Part shown: one piece after another, positions 42,400 to 53,598 of the stretch
How the letters are laid out: each line of letters starts with the position of its first letter
How positions within the stretch are numbered: position 1 is the stretch's first letter
Translations under genes and position numbers: made by a program
From: Fistulifera solaris
Taxonomy: Eukaryota > Bacillariophyta > Bacillariophyceae > Naviculales > Stauroneidaceae
Direction of reading: 5' to 3'
NCBI GenBank assembly: GCA_030295235.1
Contig: AP026125.1
Span: 248,001 to 312,000 of the forward strand
Length of the DNA stretch: 64,000 nucleotides
Notes under the pieces: generated by a model
What the model was told of the DNA's origin: nothing
What the model saw: only the letters and a program-made list of their open reading frames with translations
Databases searched by the model: none

Positions 42400-43983
42400 T
42401 TGCCAACCATGACAAGCAAAGCTAGAATTTCCTTCTTAGCTCGATCAAAAGCGGTTTATCGACTGCATCGTCAATCAAATCTAATAGGAGCGGGAAAAGC
42501 ACCAGTGGTAGGCCCGATGCTCCGGTATCGCGCTCGAAAAGCGGCTTGTCGGCTGCTTCGGAAAAATCTGGACGGAGCGCGAAAGGTTCAAGAGGAAGGA
42601 TTACGGGGCAGAGCTCATCGAGTGGTGTCAGAGCAGTTAACAGCAGAAGCAATAGCATCGAGTCCATCCGTTCGTACGAGACTTCTGATCGACAGGAGGG
42701 CCCTTCCTTAGATTCGTGGTGGAGGTATTTGTCGGAGCTGCCTTTCGACGAAAGCAGCGACGGAGACTGTGAAGTGGCGACATTTTCGCCACCAGTATCT
42801 CCATCGACGTGGTGGGAAATGAGAATAGAAGACAGTCCTACGAATGAAGTCGACCCCTTCGAATTGCAGGCAGCAAGCTTCGAAGAATCGGTGAGCTACA
42901 AACGAAGCTCTTCTCAAAGTTTTACCAAGCCATCTGTTAAGAGAACAGATAGCAGGAGAGCAGATACAAGGAGAGCTGATACGAGAAGAGCAGTTGCGAG
43001 GCCAGTGGCAAGGAAACCCACGAAAAGAAAAAGGCACCCGATCAGAAGACATAAGTCATCGAACTCGGGTTTCTACAACTCCCCATATCCCGGTATTCCA
43101 AGCCAGCAAACAGGAACAGCAATTGATGAGATATGTAAGGGGGGTACAGCGATCCTGGATCTTCTGGAAAGAATGTTTGCCCTTCAGATTTCGTTGACTC
43201 TCCGACTATGCGCCGACTTGAAAGCAACACCATCTTATGGGACTTACAGAACAAAATCGATGGAGTTGATCATAAAGCTCTTCTCAAGATTCTCAATAAG
43301 AAGAGGCACCGTGATCTCGAGGAAAGGGGAGTGAGCTCCGATGATTTCAGTGCAAGTAGTGAGTCGTGTCCGCCCAGCCCAGTCTCTTTTTCTGATGTCA
43401 AGAACATTATCTCAGACCTGGAGAACGACTCATTGCATGCAAAGAACAACCAATTGAATGAGTTTTTGCCACCGGATACGATGTTCCAACGCATGAGCCT
43501 AGGCTCGACGAATGAGGACTGTGCCGCATTTGCTGCTACTACTAAAGTCGTCCGAAATCGAAAAAGCGAAAGCGAAAATAGAAAAGCTTTCAGATCGCAC
43601 AACCATCAAGACCGACATCAACAGTCGAAGCAATCAATGCATGAACCCTTCTTTGCAATAACGAATATCACAGAGCATGAAAAGCCGTTCCTTCCACCTT
43701 CGGAATTGAAAACAAGAATTATGTACGCGACGAATTCCAATGAAATTGTCCCTGCAATGGTTAATGCTAAGAGTCAAGAAGGACTAGAGCATTTCGATCA
43801 CATGAGCACGCTTACTGAGGAGAGAAATCCGTTTATTTTTCCTCATTTGCACGAGACTCGTAGTTGCGTACCATCGATGCGAAAACTGATGATGAAGATT
43901 CGAAGTGGGCGATCCACCTCCTCCATGTCCTCCGCCAAACTCCTCGGTCAGCAAAGTACTGCAGAAACCGAAACGCCCTCTGA
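42400..43983 (+). CDS. Disordered Ser/Arg-rich protein, unknown function
   Basis: Coding character is clear but spread over four frames. From ATG 42400 or 42409 a basic N-terminus (MTSKARISFLARSK) leads into SGLSTAS-type repeats. Then come acidic SSDGDCEVATFSPPVSP and SR-rich TDSRRADTRRADTRRAVAR (a short tandem repeat near 42946-42995), and a helical CPSDFVDSPTMRRLE and NTILWDLQNKIDGVDHKAL. The C-terminus may read KTDDEDSKWAIHLLHVLRQT and stop at 43981-43983. Three A runs (42447-42450, 43168-43170, 43882-43885) each need one more base. About 528 residues. The frame-1 extension from 43882 ends 11 bp before the next ATG, so a fusion with the dehydrogenase is possible. No family recognised. Confidence 0.45.
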
Positions 43984-43994
43984 ATTGGTCAACT

Positions 43995-45096
43995 ATGTAT
44001 ACGGCTACGAAACCGCCAATCATGCCTACGTTGCCTTTTTTAGAGCGGGGCGGCTCGGAGTTCGTCAAAATGTACGAACATCCGGCACCACCGTCCTTCG
44101 AAAAGATGAGTTCCGAAGTGTTAGTCATGGTCGATGTGTCGACCGTATCCCCGTCCGATGGCTGTATTCGACGAGGAGAGTGGTGGGGAGAGGGTTCGCG
44201 GACTCCGTTGACACTCCCCATCATCCTGGGTTCCGCCTTTGTCGGAACCATCGAGTCCGAAGGAAATCGACAGTTCCAAAAAGGTGATCGTGTTCTCTCT
44301 CTGGTCCGAGCCGGGGCCAATTCGCGACACATTATTACCGATAGCGAACGTCTTATCAAAGTAGTGTATGATGATGTGCACAACGACATGCTCGCGTGTT
44401 TACCGGAAATCTATTTGAGTGCCTTCCAATGTCTGCATTACGGCCAAACCCGTCGATACCGCAAACATGCCCTCTGCAAAAGAATATTTTGATCTTGGCG
44501 GTGTTTCGACCATCCGTCGGGCGTTGGTCGAAGTGGCGAAAGCGGCGGGAGCGGATGCCATTTACGTCACGGGACGCGAAAAAGAGTTCAGTGCCATTGC
44601 CAGTGTCGGTGGTCTCCCACTGAGTAAAGATCCGCGTCACTGGCTGTCCATCTTGATGGGAAAGATGGATCTCGTGATTGGTTTGGAGGATCCGTACGGG
44701 ACACCCCAATTGAAATACGAACACATCAAGGCACTGCATTCGAATGGCAAAGTGGTGGTGCTGGGTGGACCCAATCCCGAACAAGAAGTCATGGACTTGG
44801 ATCCCATCGATGGCACCCTAAAGCGTACGAAACGGAAACTGGTGCACTACAATGTCTTTGATTCCTGGGAAAGCAATCCCCGTCAAGCCAAAAACGATTT
44901 GTTGCATTTGGTCAAACTGGCGAATCACGGCGCATTGAAACCGGTCATTGCGGAAAAGATCCCACTCAACCAGGTGGCCCAAGCCCACGATGGTCTCGAT
45001 GCCCAATCAGGCTTTGTTCTTTGTGAACCGTGGATCATTGGTAAGAAAGCTCCTTCGGAGAATGGTGCATTTCCCACTAGTGAAGTTTTGTGGTAG
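43995..45096 (+). CDS. Medium-chain dehydrogenase/reductase, quinone-oxidoreductase-like
   Basis: About 367 residues from ATG 43995. The N-terminal catalytic part shows LPFLERGGSEFVKMYEHPAP, EVLVMVDVSTVSPSD and a GDRVLSLV motif, the order of zinc-free MDR enzymes. The NAD(P)-binding Rossmann part has ILGGVSTIRRALVEVAKAAG and VVVLGGPNP, and the C-terminus has KIPLNQVAQAHDGLDAQSG, a typical family ending. These enzymes reduce quinones or other alpha,beta-unsaturated carbonyls with NADPH. The Rossmann entry is split: the A4 run at 44478-44481 and GG at 44497-44498 both appear one short. The expected zinc-site cysteines are absent. Confidence 0.75.
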
Positions 45097-45438
45097 AGTA
45101 ACCAATATATATTTATGTAAGATAAACGTTTTCAAGGCAAGTGCGATCTATACAAAGTAACCTTACTGGTACTGGAGTGAGTCGTCGGATTCATTCTTAC
45201 TTTCACGAACGGCGACGCCCGTCCTCCCATCCGCTTTCGGTTTGAAACTACCCGGAGTATTTTTTTTTTTTGACACTGCATTTCGAAAAATGATAGCATT
45301 GCATCGTTGCATTTCAATCGATGATAGTAAGCCTCCCTTGTTTCTTCTTAACTCTTTCAATGGCTTTTCTTTAAACATTCATGAAACGTTCTACTAATCC
45401 GACTTGCTGCGATCGATAGTTCTACGACGAGCCGGAAG
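45097..45438. other. Intergenic region with T13 tract
   Basis: Contains a run of 13 T at about 45260-45272. No gene. It includes the promoter of the membralin gene. Confidence 0.3.
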
Positions 45439-47046
45439 ATGACTCATCCTTCCATGGAACGTGTCTTGTATCAATTGCATCATCAATTGTGTTCCTTCGC
45501 CTTGCAACATACGACGACCTGGGGACGAAAATGGGCGGAACGGTTGTTACTGGTGGCCTTTTTGACGGGTTGTACTGTGACGTTGCTTTTGCATGTCACC
45601 TTTGTGCATCGCGATACTACCACGTTGGATGGAAAACCGTTGCACAGTATTCCCTTGACATGCTTACGAAATATTCCGGGATTTTCAGATCAAATGGATG
45701 TCACGCATATTTCGCTGCGTTTGTGGGAAGATAATAATGACTCGATCGGTAGTTATGCTTATCAGTGGGGAGATGGAAACGCCACTTGCGACACAACAAC
45801 CATACCTCTTCCCTACTATTCGTACTCCAAAATTCAAGGATATCTATTACTGACACCGGAACTTTGTCACAACATTCGCGTCCAATCGGTTGTCATTGCT
45901 CGAAATGATCCCACGTGCTGGGGTCCGCCGTGGATGCAACACATTGTCTTTGCGGTGAAGGGACACGAGACCGTCATGATCAATTGGTTGCTGGGGACCT
46001 TTCATGGGCAAGGATTCTTGTACAATCCCCGCTCCAAGATATTATACGATTGGAGTCAATACTCCTTTGACTCGCAACTCTCTTCCAAAGTCGGTGTGGT
46101 GTTACAAACATGTTTTCTCTTCTTCATGGTCACCACCTTGGTGTCTTTCATTTTGAGGGAAACCCAAGAACGAATGTTGGCCTTCACCAATCAACTGCAA
46201 ACACGGGTACGACAAAGACGGCCCATTACGTCTTTGGTGGGTACGCATTTGGTAGAAAACCTCGTCTTTGTACCGGTCCTGGTGGGAATGATGTTTTTTC
46301 TCATTGAATTCTACCGGGGAGACAAGGTGGTGGCCTTTGTCGTGCTGAGTTTGATCTGGATCTGTGAAGCCTTTTCCATCATTAGTTTGCGATCGAAAGA
46401 GGGGATGCATTTCTTTCCGCGCATGTTCTTTTGGGAATTTTCGATTGTACACTTTTACATGTTCATGTTCCCCTTTGGCTACTCCTACATGGCGTTGGCG
46501 TCGACCGCGGTGTGCGTGATGCATTCGATGCTGTTTTTCTGGCATCGCTACGAGCTACCGGCCGTGGCGTTGGGTCATGTGACTTTGGAGCATCCGCGAA
46601 TGGGGACTATGATGAATTCGAACGGAACCAGCTCTTCTGACCCCTTTTGGTTCGACCACCATCATCGGCAAACATTGCGCCATCCCCAACCATTATCATC
46701 TCATCCGATCAGTGGACAATCTTCAAACAGTCTCGAACGTTTGTCTCGAGAAGGGAGCTCCATTTTTAATATTGCCGGTGACGACGATGATTCGGTTTCA
46801 TCCTACATGTACTTATTGAATGGAGAAGTGGTGGTGCACCGTCACCGATCATCACCGACCGCTCCCACAACCGCTTCAGAAGAGATCCGGTCGGAAGAAC
46901 GACGTGAAAGTAGTTTATCGACAGATCGTCCTTCTACTCCTCTTTCATCATCACCATCTCATGCACCGTCTTCTCCCGTCAGTACGATCGAAGCACGATC
47001 GAATGCCCCGACGCCTCGCGTCCACAACCGCACTCCTACAGAATGA
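45439..47046 (+). CDS. TMEM259: Membralin (TMEM259) homologue
   Basis: 535 residues in one exon. The sequence follows animal and plant membralin closely: a first membrane segment (ERLLLVAFLTGCTVTLLLHV), a large lumenal loop, then the family core VTTLVSFILRETQERMLAFT, THLVENLVFVPVLVGMMFF, VVLSLIWICEAFSIISLRS and FFPRMFFWEFSIVHFYMFMF, ending before a FFWHRYELPAVALG motif. Six membrane segments are predicted. The C-terminal 160 residues are a His/Ser-rich disordered cytosolic tail. Animal membralin is an ER protein in a degradation (ERAD) ubiquitin-ligase complex, so a role in ER quality control is likely by homology. Confidence 0.93.
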   Translation: MTHPSMERVLYQLHHQLCSFALQHTTTWGRKWAERLLLVAFLTGCTVTLLLHVTFVHRDTTTLDGKPLHSIPLTCLRNIPGFSDQMDVTHISLRLWEDNNDSIGSYAYQWGDGNATCDTTTIPLPYYSYSKIQGYLLLTPELCHNIRVQSVVIARNDPTCWGPPWMQHIVFAVKGHETVMINWLLGTFHGQGFLYNPRSKILYDWSQYSFDSQLSSKVGVVLQTCFLFFMVTTLVSFILRETQERMLAFTNQLQTRVRQRRPITSLVGTHLVENLVFVPVLVGMMFFLIEFYRGDKVVAFVVLSLIWICEAFSIISLRSKEGMHFFPRMFFWEFSIVHFYMFMFPFGYSYMALASTAVCVMHSMLFFWHRYELPAVALGHVTLEHPRMGTMMNSNGTSSSDPFWFDHHHRQTLRHPQPLSSHPISGQSSNSLERLSREGSSIFNIAGDDDDSVSSYMYLLNGEVVVHRHRSSPTAPTTASEEIRSEERRESSLSTDRPSTPLSSSPSHAPSSPVSTIEARSNAPTPRVHNRTPTE

Positions 47047-47274
47047 ATGTGGATGCTATCATTCATAATTATTGTTCAAAAGTGGCAATCGTTGATAGAT
47101 CGATTCAAGCAATCATCTTATTGCCCGGTACCAATACAGAAAACCGCTTTCTTCGTCGGACAGTATCCATCTTTTACGATTCTGCAATCATACAAAATAT
47201 TTATGCAATTGATGCTGTATTTAATAATGATATAAATAGGCCTCTCTATTCTTACATACCAACTCTTCGCTCCA

Positions 47275-48377
47275 TCAAAAACTCGACACCGACTCAATGT
47301 TGGGACCTTCGTCGTGCGCCGATGTAAATTGTACCTCGTCCGTCATGATGATGTCGTCGTCCCACGCTTCCGCTTCGATTTGTTGCTGCAGCTTGTGCCG
47401 TCGTTCTTGTTCTTCTTTCGAGGCGGCAAAATGTGACGGCGCCAACACCGATTCCAGTTGGGGTGCTGCTACGGCAGGAAAATCGTCCATCCACGACGAT
47501 GTGAGCATATCTTTTGCACTTGCACACGGATCGGTTCTTCGGGACGGTAGTGACTGGGAACGGCCTCGGAAATGGTTTTGAGAATGGTGGAATCTCCCGC
47601 TTCGGTCTGCACCGTGAAACTTCCTTCACTGCGATCGTCACCGCCGCGAGGGAGGCGTGGACTCGGGGATCGGACTTCGGCCGTTTGCACCGAAACCGCT
47701 TCTTTCGTCGTTGATGTTGGAGGACCATAATACCGTGATATCAGTAAAGCCACCACCGCCACGACGGCCAACGTGGCCGCGACGGAAATCACAATAATGA
47801 TCACATCGTTTTCGTTATCGTCATCCTCGTCCGGCAACACAATGGCTTCATCATTCGGTCGATCCGCCAAAAAGACGGAAAATTCCACTTGACTCAGTGG
47901 CGCACTCCCGGCACCCCCACTTTGCAAGACGCCCGGCAACAAGAATTCGAGGGCATATTGCGTCCATTCTTCCAACAGGGCGGGAGATAAATCTTGTTTG
48001 AGGCCGGAAAATTGCGCCAAGCCTCCCAACGGAAACGACAAGGTGGTTTGATTGTTTTGAAATTGTCCCTCCATGTCCCTTAAGAACATATATTGCAAGG
48101 TGGCGTCTTGGAGTTGGGTTCGAAAATACGTTTCAATGACTCGGCTCAACACCCCAAACAAATCATCCAATTCCACGTCTTCGAGTGGTTCCGGTGTCGG
48201 GGCCAATACAAGGAAAAAGGGATTCATCATGATCCGAAAGGATCCTACAGTATCATCGAGTCGTCTTTGCTGTTGTGTTGTCGCCTGCGTGAAGGAGGCC
48301 CACAGGCTCATCAACAGGAACAGACCTGCGATTGAAGAGCGCTTCCTCCGTAACGATCTCATCGTTGCTGCTATCAT
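47275..48377 (-). CDS. Type I membrane protein with SEA-like extracellular region, unknown
   Basis: About 367 residues from ATG 48377-48375. A signal peptide (SIAGLFLLMSLWASFTQA) is followed by an extracellular domain (FRIMMNPFFLVLAPTP to LSQVEFSVFLADR) with a strand-helix-strand-helix-strand pattern. A DEDDDNEND acidic patch precedes one membrane segment (VIIIVISVAATLAVVAVVAL) and a cytosolic tail. The tail changes frame at the T4 run 47512-47515; one more base gives VQKDMLTSSWMDDFP, and the end is a helical SKEEQERRHKLQQQIEAEAW. The layout and the domain pattern resemble the minus-strand gene at 50447-51979. Function unknown. Confidence 0.65.
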
Positions 48378-48818
48378 TTTTCTGAAGTATGTATGAAGAA
48401 TAGCAATATCCTTTTAGGGTGCTTCAGTGTTATAGATTACTCGGTGCAGCATGTTATTGTCGAGGATCGCGCCAAATGAGTCTTGTATTTTCGGTGTTTG
48501 TGGGTCTTGAAGGTGCGCGGTGGAGAAAATGGAACGAGAAGCTTAAGTACAAAACGCCTATCGTATCAAACTACTGTTTACGCCATGACTTTCAGTGCCG
48601 CTTTTGAGTCCCACGAAGTAGACTGTGGACAGAAAAGTAGAAGTCGTTTTTCCAGAAGGACCGACTGCAGCGCGCCAGCGTGTGACTCGTGATCCATGAT
48701 ATTCATTCACGATATCGGAAGAAGAAAAAAAACTTGCGGAAAGATTTTTTATGCTCTTCGTTATTCGCCTCGTTGGCTATGTTCTTTCATAATTTCTGCC
48801 TTCCACCAGATTTGAATC
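48378..48818. other. Divergent intergenic region
   Basis: 440 nt between a minus-strand membrane-protein gene and the threonine-synthase-like gene. A short A7 run at 48725-48731. No gene. Confidence 0.3.
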
Positions 48819-50358
48819 ATGAGATACACTTCCACACGCGATCGAACTATTTCCTGTACGTTCGAAGAAGCAATCTGCTCTGGATACGCTCCGGATGGAG
48901 GTTTGTTTGTTCCGGAAGAACTCCCTGTAATTTCGGTCGCTACGCTCCAAGAATGGGCGAAACTCGATTTTGCGCAACTTGCTCAAACCGTATTGCGTCT
49001 CTTTGTGAGTGAATCCGAAGTCAGTGCGCCCGAATTGTCGAACATTGTGACCTACGAAGGCTTTGCCCCGGCAGTCGTCCCCCTCCAGCGCGTCGGATCG
49101 TTGTACGTGGCGGAATTGTTTCATGGACCCACTTTTTGTTTCAAAGATCTCGGTATGCGTGCCGTTGTGCGATTCTTGTCGCTGTTTGCGACGAAACGAC
49201 GTCAACACCGAACCTTGTTGGTCTCGACGACGGGAGATACGGGTCCGGCCGCGGTTCAGGCGGTGTCCGACGCCAAGAACCCATTTCTCACCCTTTTGGT
49301 GCATTATCCCGACGGACAAATCTCTTCGTTTCAACGGAAGCAATTGACCACGACCGATTCTCCCCAAGTTCATGTGGTAGCGTTTGAGGGTGGAGGGGAC
49401 GATATGGATCGTCCCATCAAGAACATGTTACAATCTCCGGGCAGTCACTGGACGGGTGTCAATTCGTACAACATTGGGCGGCCGTTGATGCAAATGATTC
49501 ATTACATCTGGACGTATCTTCGTGTCGCCGAACGAGAAGAATGGGAAATTGGAAAACAGAAACTCGATATCATACTGCCCACGGGTGCCATGGGAAATTT
49601 AGGTGAGTCGTTGAAAGGGATGAGAAAGGGACTTTTGTCTTGTGTGTGACGACTCATTATATCGCTTCATCGTTATAGCGGGTGGTTACATGGCCAAGAA
49701 AATGGGCATTCCTTTGGGAAAATTGTGTTCGGGGGTCAATGTCAATGATATCACGCACCGTGTCATGCAAACCGGAGCCTTTCACTCGAGTCCTTGCATG
49801 CTAAAAACGTTATCCGATGCCATCAACATTCAGATCCCTTACAATTTTGAACGAATTTTGTTTTATTTGACCGAACAAAATGATCGATTAGTTCGGGAAT
49901 GGATGACACAGGTCGATGCGACCCAGAAACTGGATTTGAGCACCGAATGGTTACAGCAATTACAACAAGACTTTGATTCGGCCCGCATCTCGGATGAAGA
50001 CATGTGCACGATCACTCGCCGAGTCTGGAACGAGCACCACTATTTGATGGATCCCCACACGGCCGTAGCTATGGGAGCGGCCGAAACACTGGGCTATTTT
50101 GGTAAGACCGCGGCGGTATTTGCGACCGCATCGCCCTGTAAATTTGAAGAGTCGGTCACGATGGCGGTGGGGAAGGACACGTGGGACCTGTTTGAACAAA
50201 GTGACCAGTTTCCAGCATCCGCGCGAGCCATGCTGTTCCAACCAGAGCGTCCACCCACCATCTACCGAAACAATCGATCGCTTTCGTTGTACGAGAATCA
50301 AAGGCAGTGGGAAGAACAAGCCCGACAAATTGTTGCCACGCTTGAGAATATGGCGTAA
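48819..50358 (+). CDS. Threonine-synthase-like PLP enzyme (THNSL2 type)
   Basis: Two exons (48819-49602, 49679-50358) with a 76-nt intron (donor GTGAGT, acceptor TTATAG); 487 residues. The N-terminus MRYTSTRD and YAPDGGLFVPEELP are classic for threonine synthases. The PLP lysine is K109 in GPTFCFKDLGMR, and TTGDTGPAAVQAV is the phosphate-binding loop. GAMGNLAGGYMAKKMG spans the splice site, and SSPCMLKTLSDAINIQIPYNFE and VWNEHHYLMDPHTAVAMGAA follow. The spacing fits the THNSL2 branch, which acts as a phospho-lyase on O-phosphohomoserine in animals. In an alga it could still make threonine from O-phosphohomoserine; that is open. Confidence 0.9.
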
Positions 50359-50446
50359 AAAGCTTTAATCGAAATATATACTCTTTGAAACCAACCAATA
50401 TTCCGTTATGTCAAAGCGTTATTTTTATTAGAAATAAGAACAATAG

Positions 50447-51979
50447 TTACACTTCCTTTTCGGAACCAGCGATAATTTGGTCCATGGAATAGTCGGATCG
50501 GCGACTCGATGCTCCCAGGAGTAATCTGGAATCACTTTTCTTGCGCAATGGAGGCAGCTCGGAACTTTGGCTTTTCGATGGTGGTGTTACCACTGCAGCT
50601 TGATATTCATTTTCTGTACTCGTATCATCCTCCGGATCCCAATCGAGTTCAAAATCACTGACATCATCCTTGACGGTGGCCTTGTCGTGGATCGTGCTGG
50701 GCACACTTGTGGAAGTGGGACAACACAAACCATCGTCAAAGAGGGGAGTATACGGACAGAGGGTCGGATTCCGCACTTTCGTGGCATTCATTTGTTTCCA
50801 CCACGATGTTCCGCAAATTTCTTTCTGCACGACCGTCGGCGTCGGATTGGAGGGAAGTTCTTCATCAAAGGGAATGCTGTTGGGTGTCGTGGGACGTGGT
50901 TTATTGCGAGGCGTCAATTCAGGTCGCGGTAACGACCGTTCTGTCGCGTGACGATATGTTTTGGGTGGAGTCTGTTTTTCCGGAGACGAACTGGCGGTCG
51001 TTGACAGTGTCTTATTGAGGTCATTGTTGTTCTTTTTGAGACTGATTTCCACCGCTTGTTCCAAATCACCTTCTTGGTTGGTAGTCTGTAAAGGAGCAAT
51101 CCCAATGAATCCGGAAGCATTGGAGGATTCGTCATCGTCCATGGGTGTAAAGCGGGCCTTGGTGGAGTTGCGTTCGCGTTTCTTGAAGACAAAAACTGCT
51201 AGCAATAACAGAGCCGCGAACCCCACCGCGACGGTAGTGAGCGGTACCGTCTTGTCGTTTTGCGATCGGATGGCAGGTTCATTGACGATCCCACTGGTTG
51301 TGGTGGGGACGCGTGTGGCTGTGGCAGTGGGAGGTGCGGCAATGGAAGGTGCCGCCACGGGTACGAGAGACGGCACTTGTGAGGTGATATCCGAAACCTT
51401 TGCGGTCGGTGCCGCCGATGGTGCCAGTGATGACACGAAGGTCGCAGAAATGCTCGGTTCGGTCGAGAGGACGAGTAGTGCAGACGGACTGACCGAAGGG
51501 GTTGCTACAGGAGTAAAAGATGGTACATCCGAGGGAGGATCGGACTCACTCGATGACGTTACTTCGGCGTATTGAATCGTCCCCAACGCGGGCAATGCGG
51601 CCCGCCACACCGTATCACACGTCTCGGAATAGGACGCTTCTTTGACACAATTCGCAATGGTCGCCGGTAAGGCATCCATTCCGTTGAACGAAAAGACTCC
51701 ACCATTGATGAGCACTTCCTGTTCATCATTCACACACACGGCTCCTCCTAAACCGATATAGGCGGCATCAATGTTACATCGTTCCCGACTGTACACACGC
51801 AAACAATCTTCCATGCCATCTCGCAACGATTGGGCCGTTGTGGAGGTACAAGGGGCGCCCGTAAATTGCAAGACGAACGGATCAAAGACCACGCGGTACG
51901 AAGTTTGTTGCAAGTCTCGTGTTGTTGTTGTAGTAGTCATTGTAGTTTTAGCGTGCTTCGCGTCCTGTCGGGTTGTCAT
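50447..51979 (-). CDS. Type I membrane protein with mucin-like Ser/Thr/Pro stalk
   Basis: 510 residues from ATG 51979-51977; the open frame continues to 52165 with a hydrophobic stretch that could be an upstream exon or signal peptide. The extracellular part (TSYRVVFDPFVLQFTG to GTIQYAEV) has the same strand-helix-strand-helix-strand order and a similar GGVFSFNGMDALP loop as the protein at 47275-48377, with conserved cysteines (CLRVYSRERC, CVKEASYSETC). A long mucin-like stalk (PSDVPSFTPVATPSVSPSAL) with PS and TP repeats follows. Then come a membrane segment (TTVAVGFAALLLLAVFVFKK) and a disordered tail. A cell-surface or adhesion role is inference. Confidence 0.65.
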   Translation of the reverse strand: MTTRQDAKHAKTTMTTTTTTRDLQQTSYRVVFDPFVLQFTGAPCTSTTAQSLRDGMEDCLRVYSRERCNIDAAYIGLGGAVCVNDEQEVLINGGVFSFNGMDALPATIANCVKEASYSETCDTVWRAALPALGTIQYAEVTSSSESDPPSDVPSFTPVATPSVSPSALLVLSTEPSISATFVSSLAPSAAPTAKVSDITSQVPSLVPVAAPSIAAPPTATATRVPTTTSGIVNEPAIRSQNDKTVPLTTVAVGFAALLLLAVFVFKKRERNSTKARFTPMDDDESSNASGFIGIAPLQTTNQEGDLEQAVEISLKKNNNDLNKTLSTTASSSPEKQTPPKTYRHATERSLPRPELTPRNKPRPTTPNSIPFDEELPSNPTPTVVQKEICGTSWWKQMNATKVRNPTLCPYTPLFDDGLCCPTSTSVPSTIHDKATVKDDVSDFELDWDPEDDTSTENEYQAAVVTPPSKSQSSELPPLRKKSDSRLLLGASSRRSDYSMDQIIAGSEKEV

Positions 51980-52513
51980 GGTGAAACGGCAACTGTATTG
52001 TTGTTCCGTCTCAAACAAATGTTCGAAGGGAGGAGAGGGAGTCTTGTAATCAATGAAGGAGAACTGCGCTTTCCTTCGTTTTGATTTTGGCAATGGACCT
52101 GTTTGGTAAATAGCCGCGACGGCGAAAAGAGAGGTGCACGAAACGGCACGAAACGAGACTTCCAAATACGTCTTTATACGACTGGCGAAGGAGTTCTCTG
52201 CAAGAAAGTGTACAGACCCGCCAAAGACTGTTCCTAAGTACTCGAGGGTGTGTCACGCAAGCCACCCGAAAACGTCCATAGGTGCAAGATTGGAAATAAC
52301 GGTTTAACGTCTAAACCAACCAACGGAACTTTCGGCGGGACTGCCGGAGAGTCCCGACCGACGGGGAACTCGTCCGGGTTTCGTCGTGTTCGGCGACCGC
52401 CTCGTTGCGATGGATGCGCATTCTGTGAAAATAAGATCTCCCTGCACTCTATTCCTTCGCCACAATGACATTATGTATTGTTGACTAAGTCGCTAAAGAA
52501 AAGATAAGGGAGA
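51980..52513. other. Divergent intergenic region
   Basis: Between the mucin-like protein gene and the XRCC4-like gene. The minus-strand frame stays open to 52165. It carries a GC-rich stretch near 52320-52410 but no gene I can support. Confidence 0.3.
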
Positions 52514-53535
52514 ATGAATTCGTCATCGAACGTTTTTGGTTCGATGCAAATCGATCAACAACCCGCCCTGTTTGCCTTGACCGAACACGAATCCTCCTAT
52601 CGTCTCGCCATTGCGCAAACTTCCGGTACCTTTCAAGTCCAACTTTCACTTCAAGATCTTCCCCACGAAGGAGTGGAATTTTTGAAACGACAATTATTCG
52701 AAAAAGACCCCGCGTATACGACACGTTACGAATCATCTCCGGACTCGATAAAGATGCAAATTTCGCAACAATTGTCGTCGGGCATTGTTCGCCAAATCTG
52801 GGAAACCACGTTATTGCGTGCGGGTACTTTATTTGGGTTTACCGAACAACTGTTGCAGTTTCAGCAACACGGTCAAACTTCCGGCGAGAAATTACAAACG
52901 ACGTTGCGACAAATCGAACACGATCGGGAGGAATGGAAAAGGACGGCCCAGCAACTCGAACACGTCTGGCAAACCGAGAAGAGTGAATTGTTGGACAACT
53001 TTTTAGTTTTGTACCATCACCAAAAAGAAAGGACGACGAAGGCACAAGAACGCATTCACGAGTTGGAGCAATTGTTACAAGAAAAGAGCAAGAACTCACG
53101 AATGTCAAAAACAACAATAAGAGCGACGATCATCGCATATTGCTGCAAAATGAACCAGATGATATGGATACGGAACTTTATCCACAAGAATTGGTCGATC
53201 GATTGGCGGGTGGGAAGAAGGTAAAGAAACGACCTGCTACGACAACAACAAAAGCCGTCGTACCCAAAAAGAGGCGGAATCAAGCGACCGGTGCTATGGA
53301 ATATTTTGATGCAGACGAAGCGGTGACGGATTTGATATTGCAGACGGAACAGAAGAATAGTGATGCGAAAGAGAATCCTTTAGAATCCGAAAGGAAGAAC
53401 GACAGTAAGAAAGCCCGCGGAAAGAATGCAAAGGACGATAGTTCGACCGACTCGGCGGGAAATTATTCGTACAGCAGTGAACTGGATAGCGATATTTTGG
53501 CGCAATTGGCGGCAATGAAGAAGAGGGGCGATTAA
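52514..53535 (+). CDS. XRCC4-like DNA-repair (NHEJ) protein
   Basis: About 340 residues from ATG 52514. An N-terminal head (SYRLAIAQTSGTFQVQLSLQ) with the beta-rich pattern of XRCC4-superfamily heads leads into a long parallel coiled coil (EWKRTAQQLEHVWQTEKSEL, then LLDNFLVLYHHQKERTTKAQ) whose ELLDxFLVLxxxKK signature is that of XRCC4. The C-terminus is a basic region (KKVKKRPATTTTKAVVPKKR) that could be a nuclear signal. The frame changes at the A5 run 53107-53111 and is continuous with one more A (KNNNKSDDHRILLQNE). XRCC4 bridges DNA ends with ligase IV. Related SAS6/XLF/PAXX folds cannot be excluded. Confidence 0.6.
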
Positions 53536-53598
53536 AAAAGGATGTTTCCTTTCACACGCCTCGGAGGTGTGCTACCCCGCCGTTTCTCCGCCATCATT

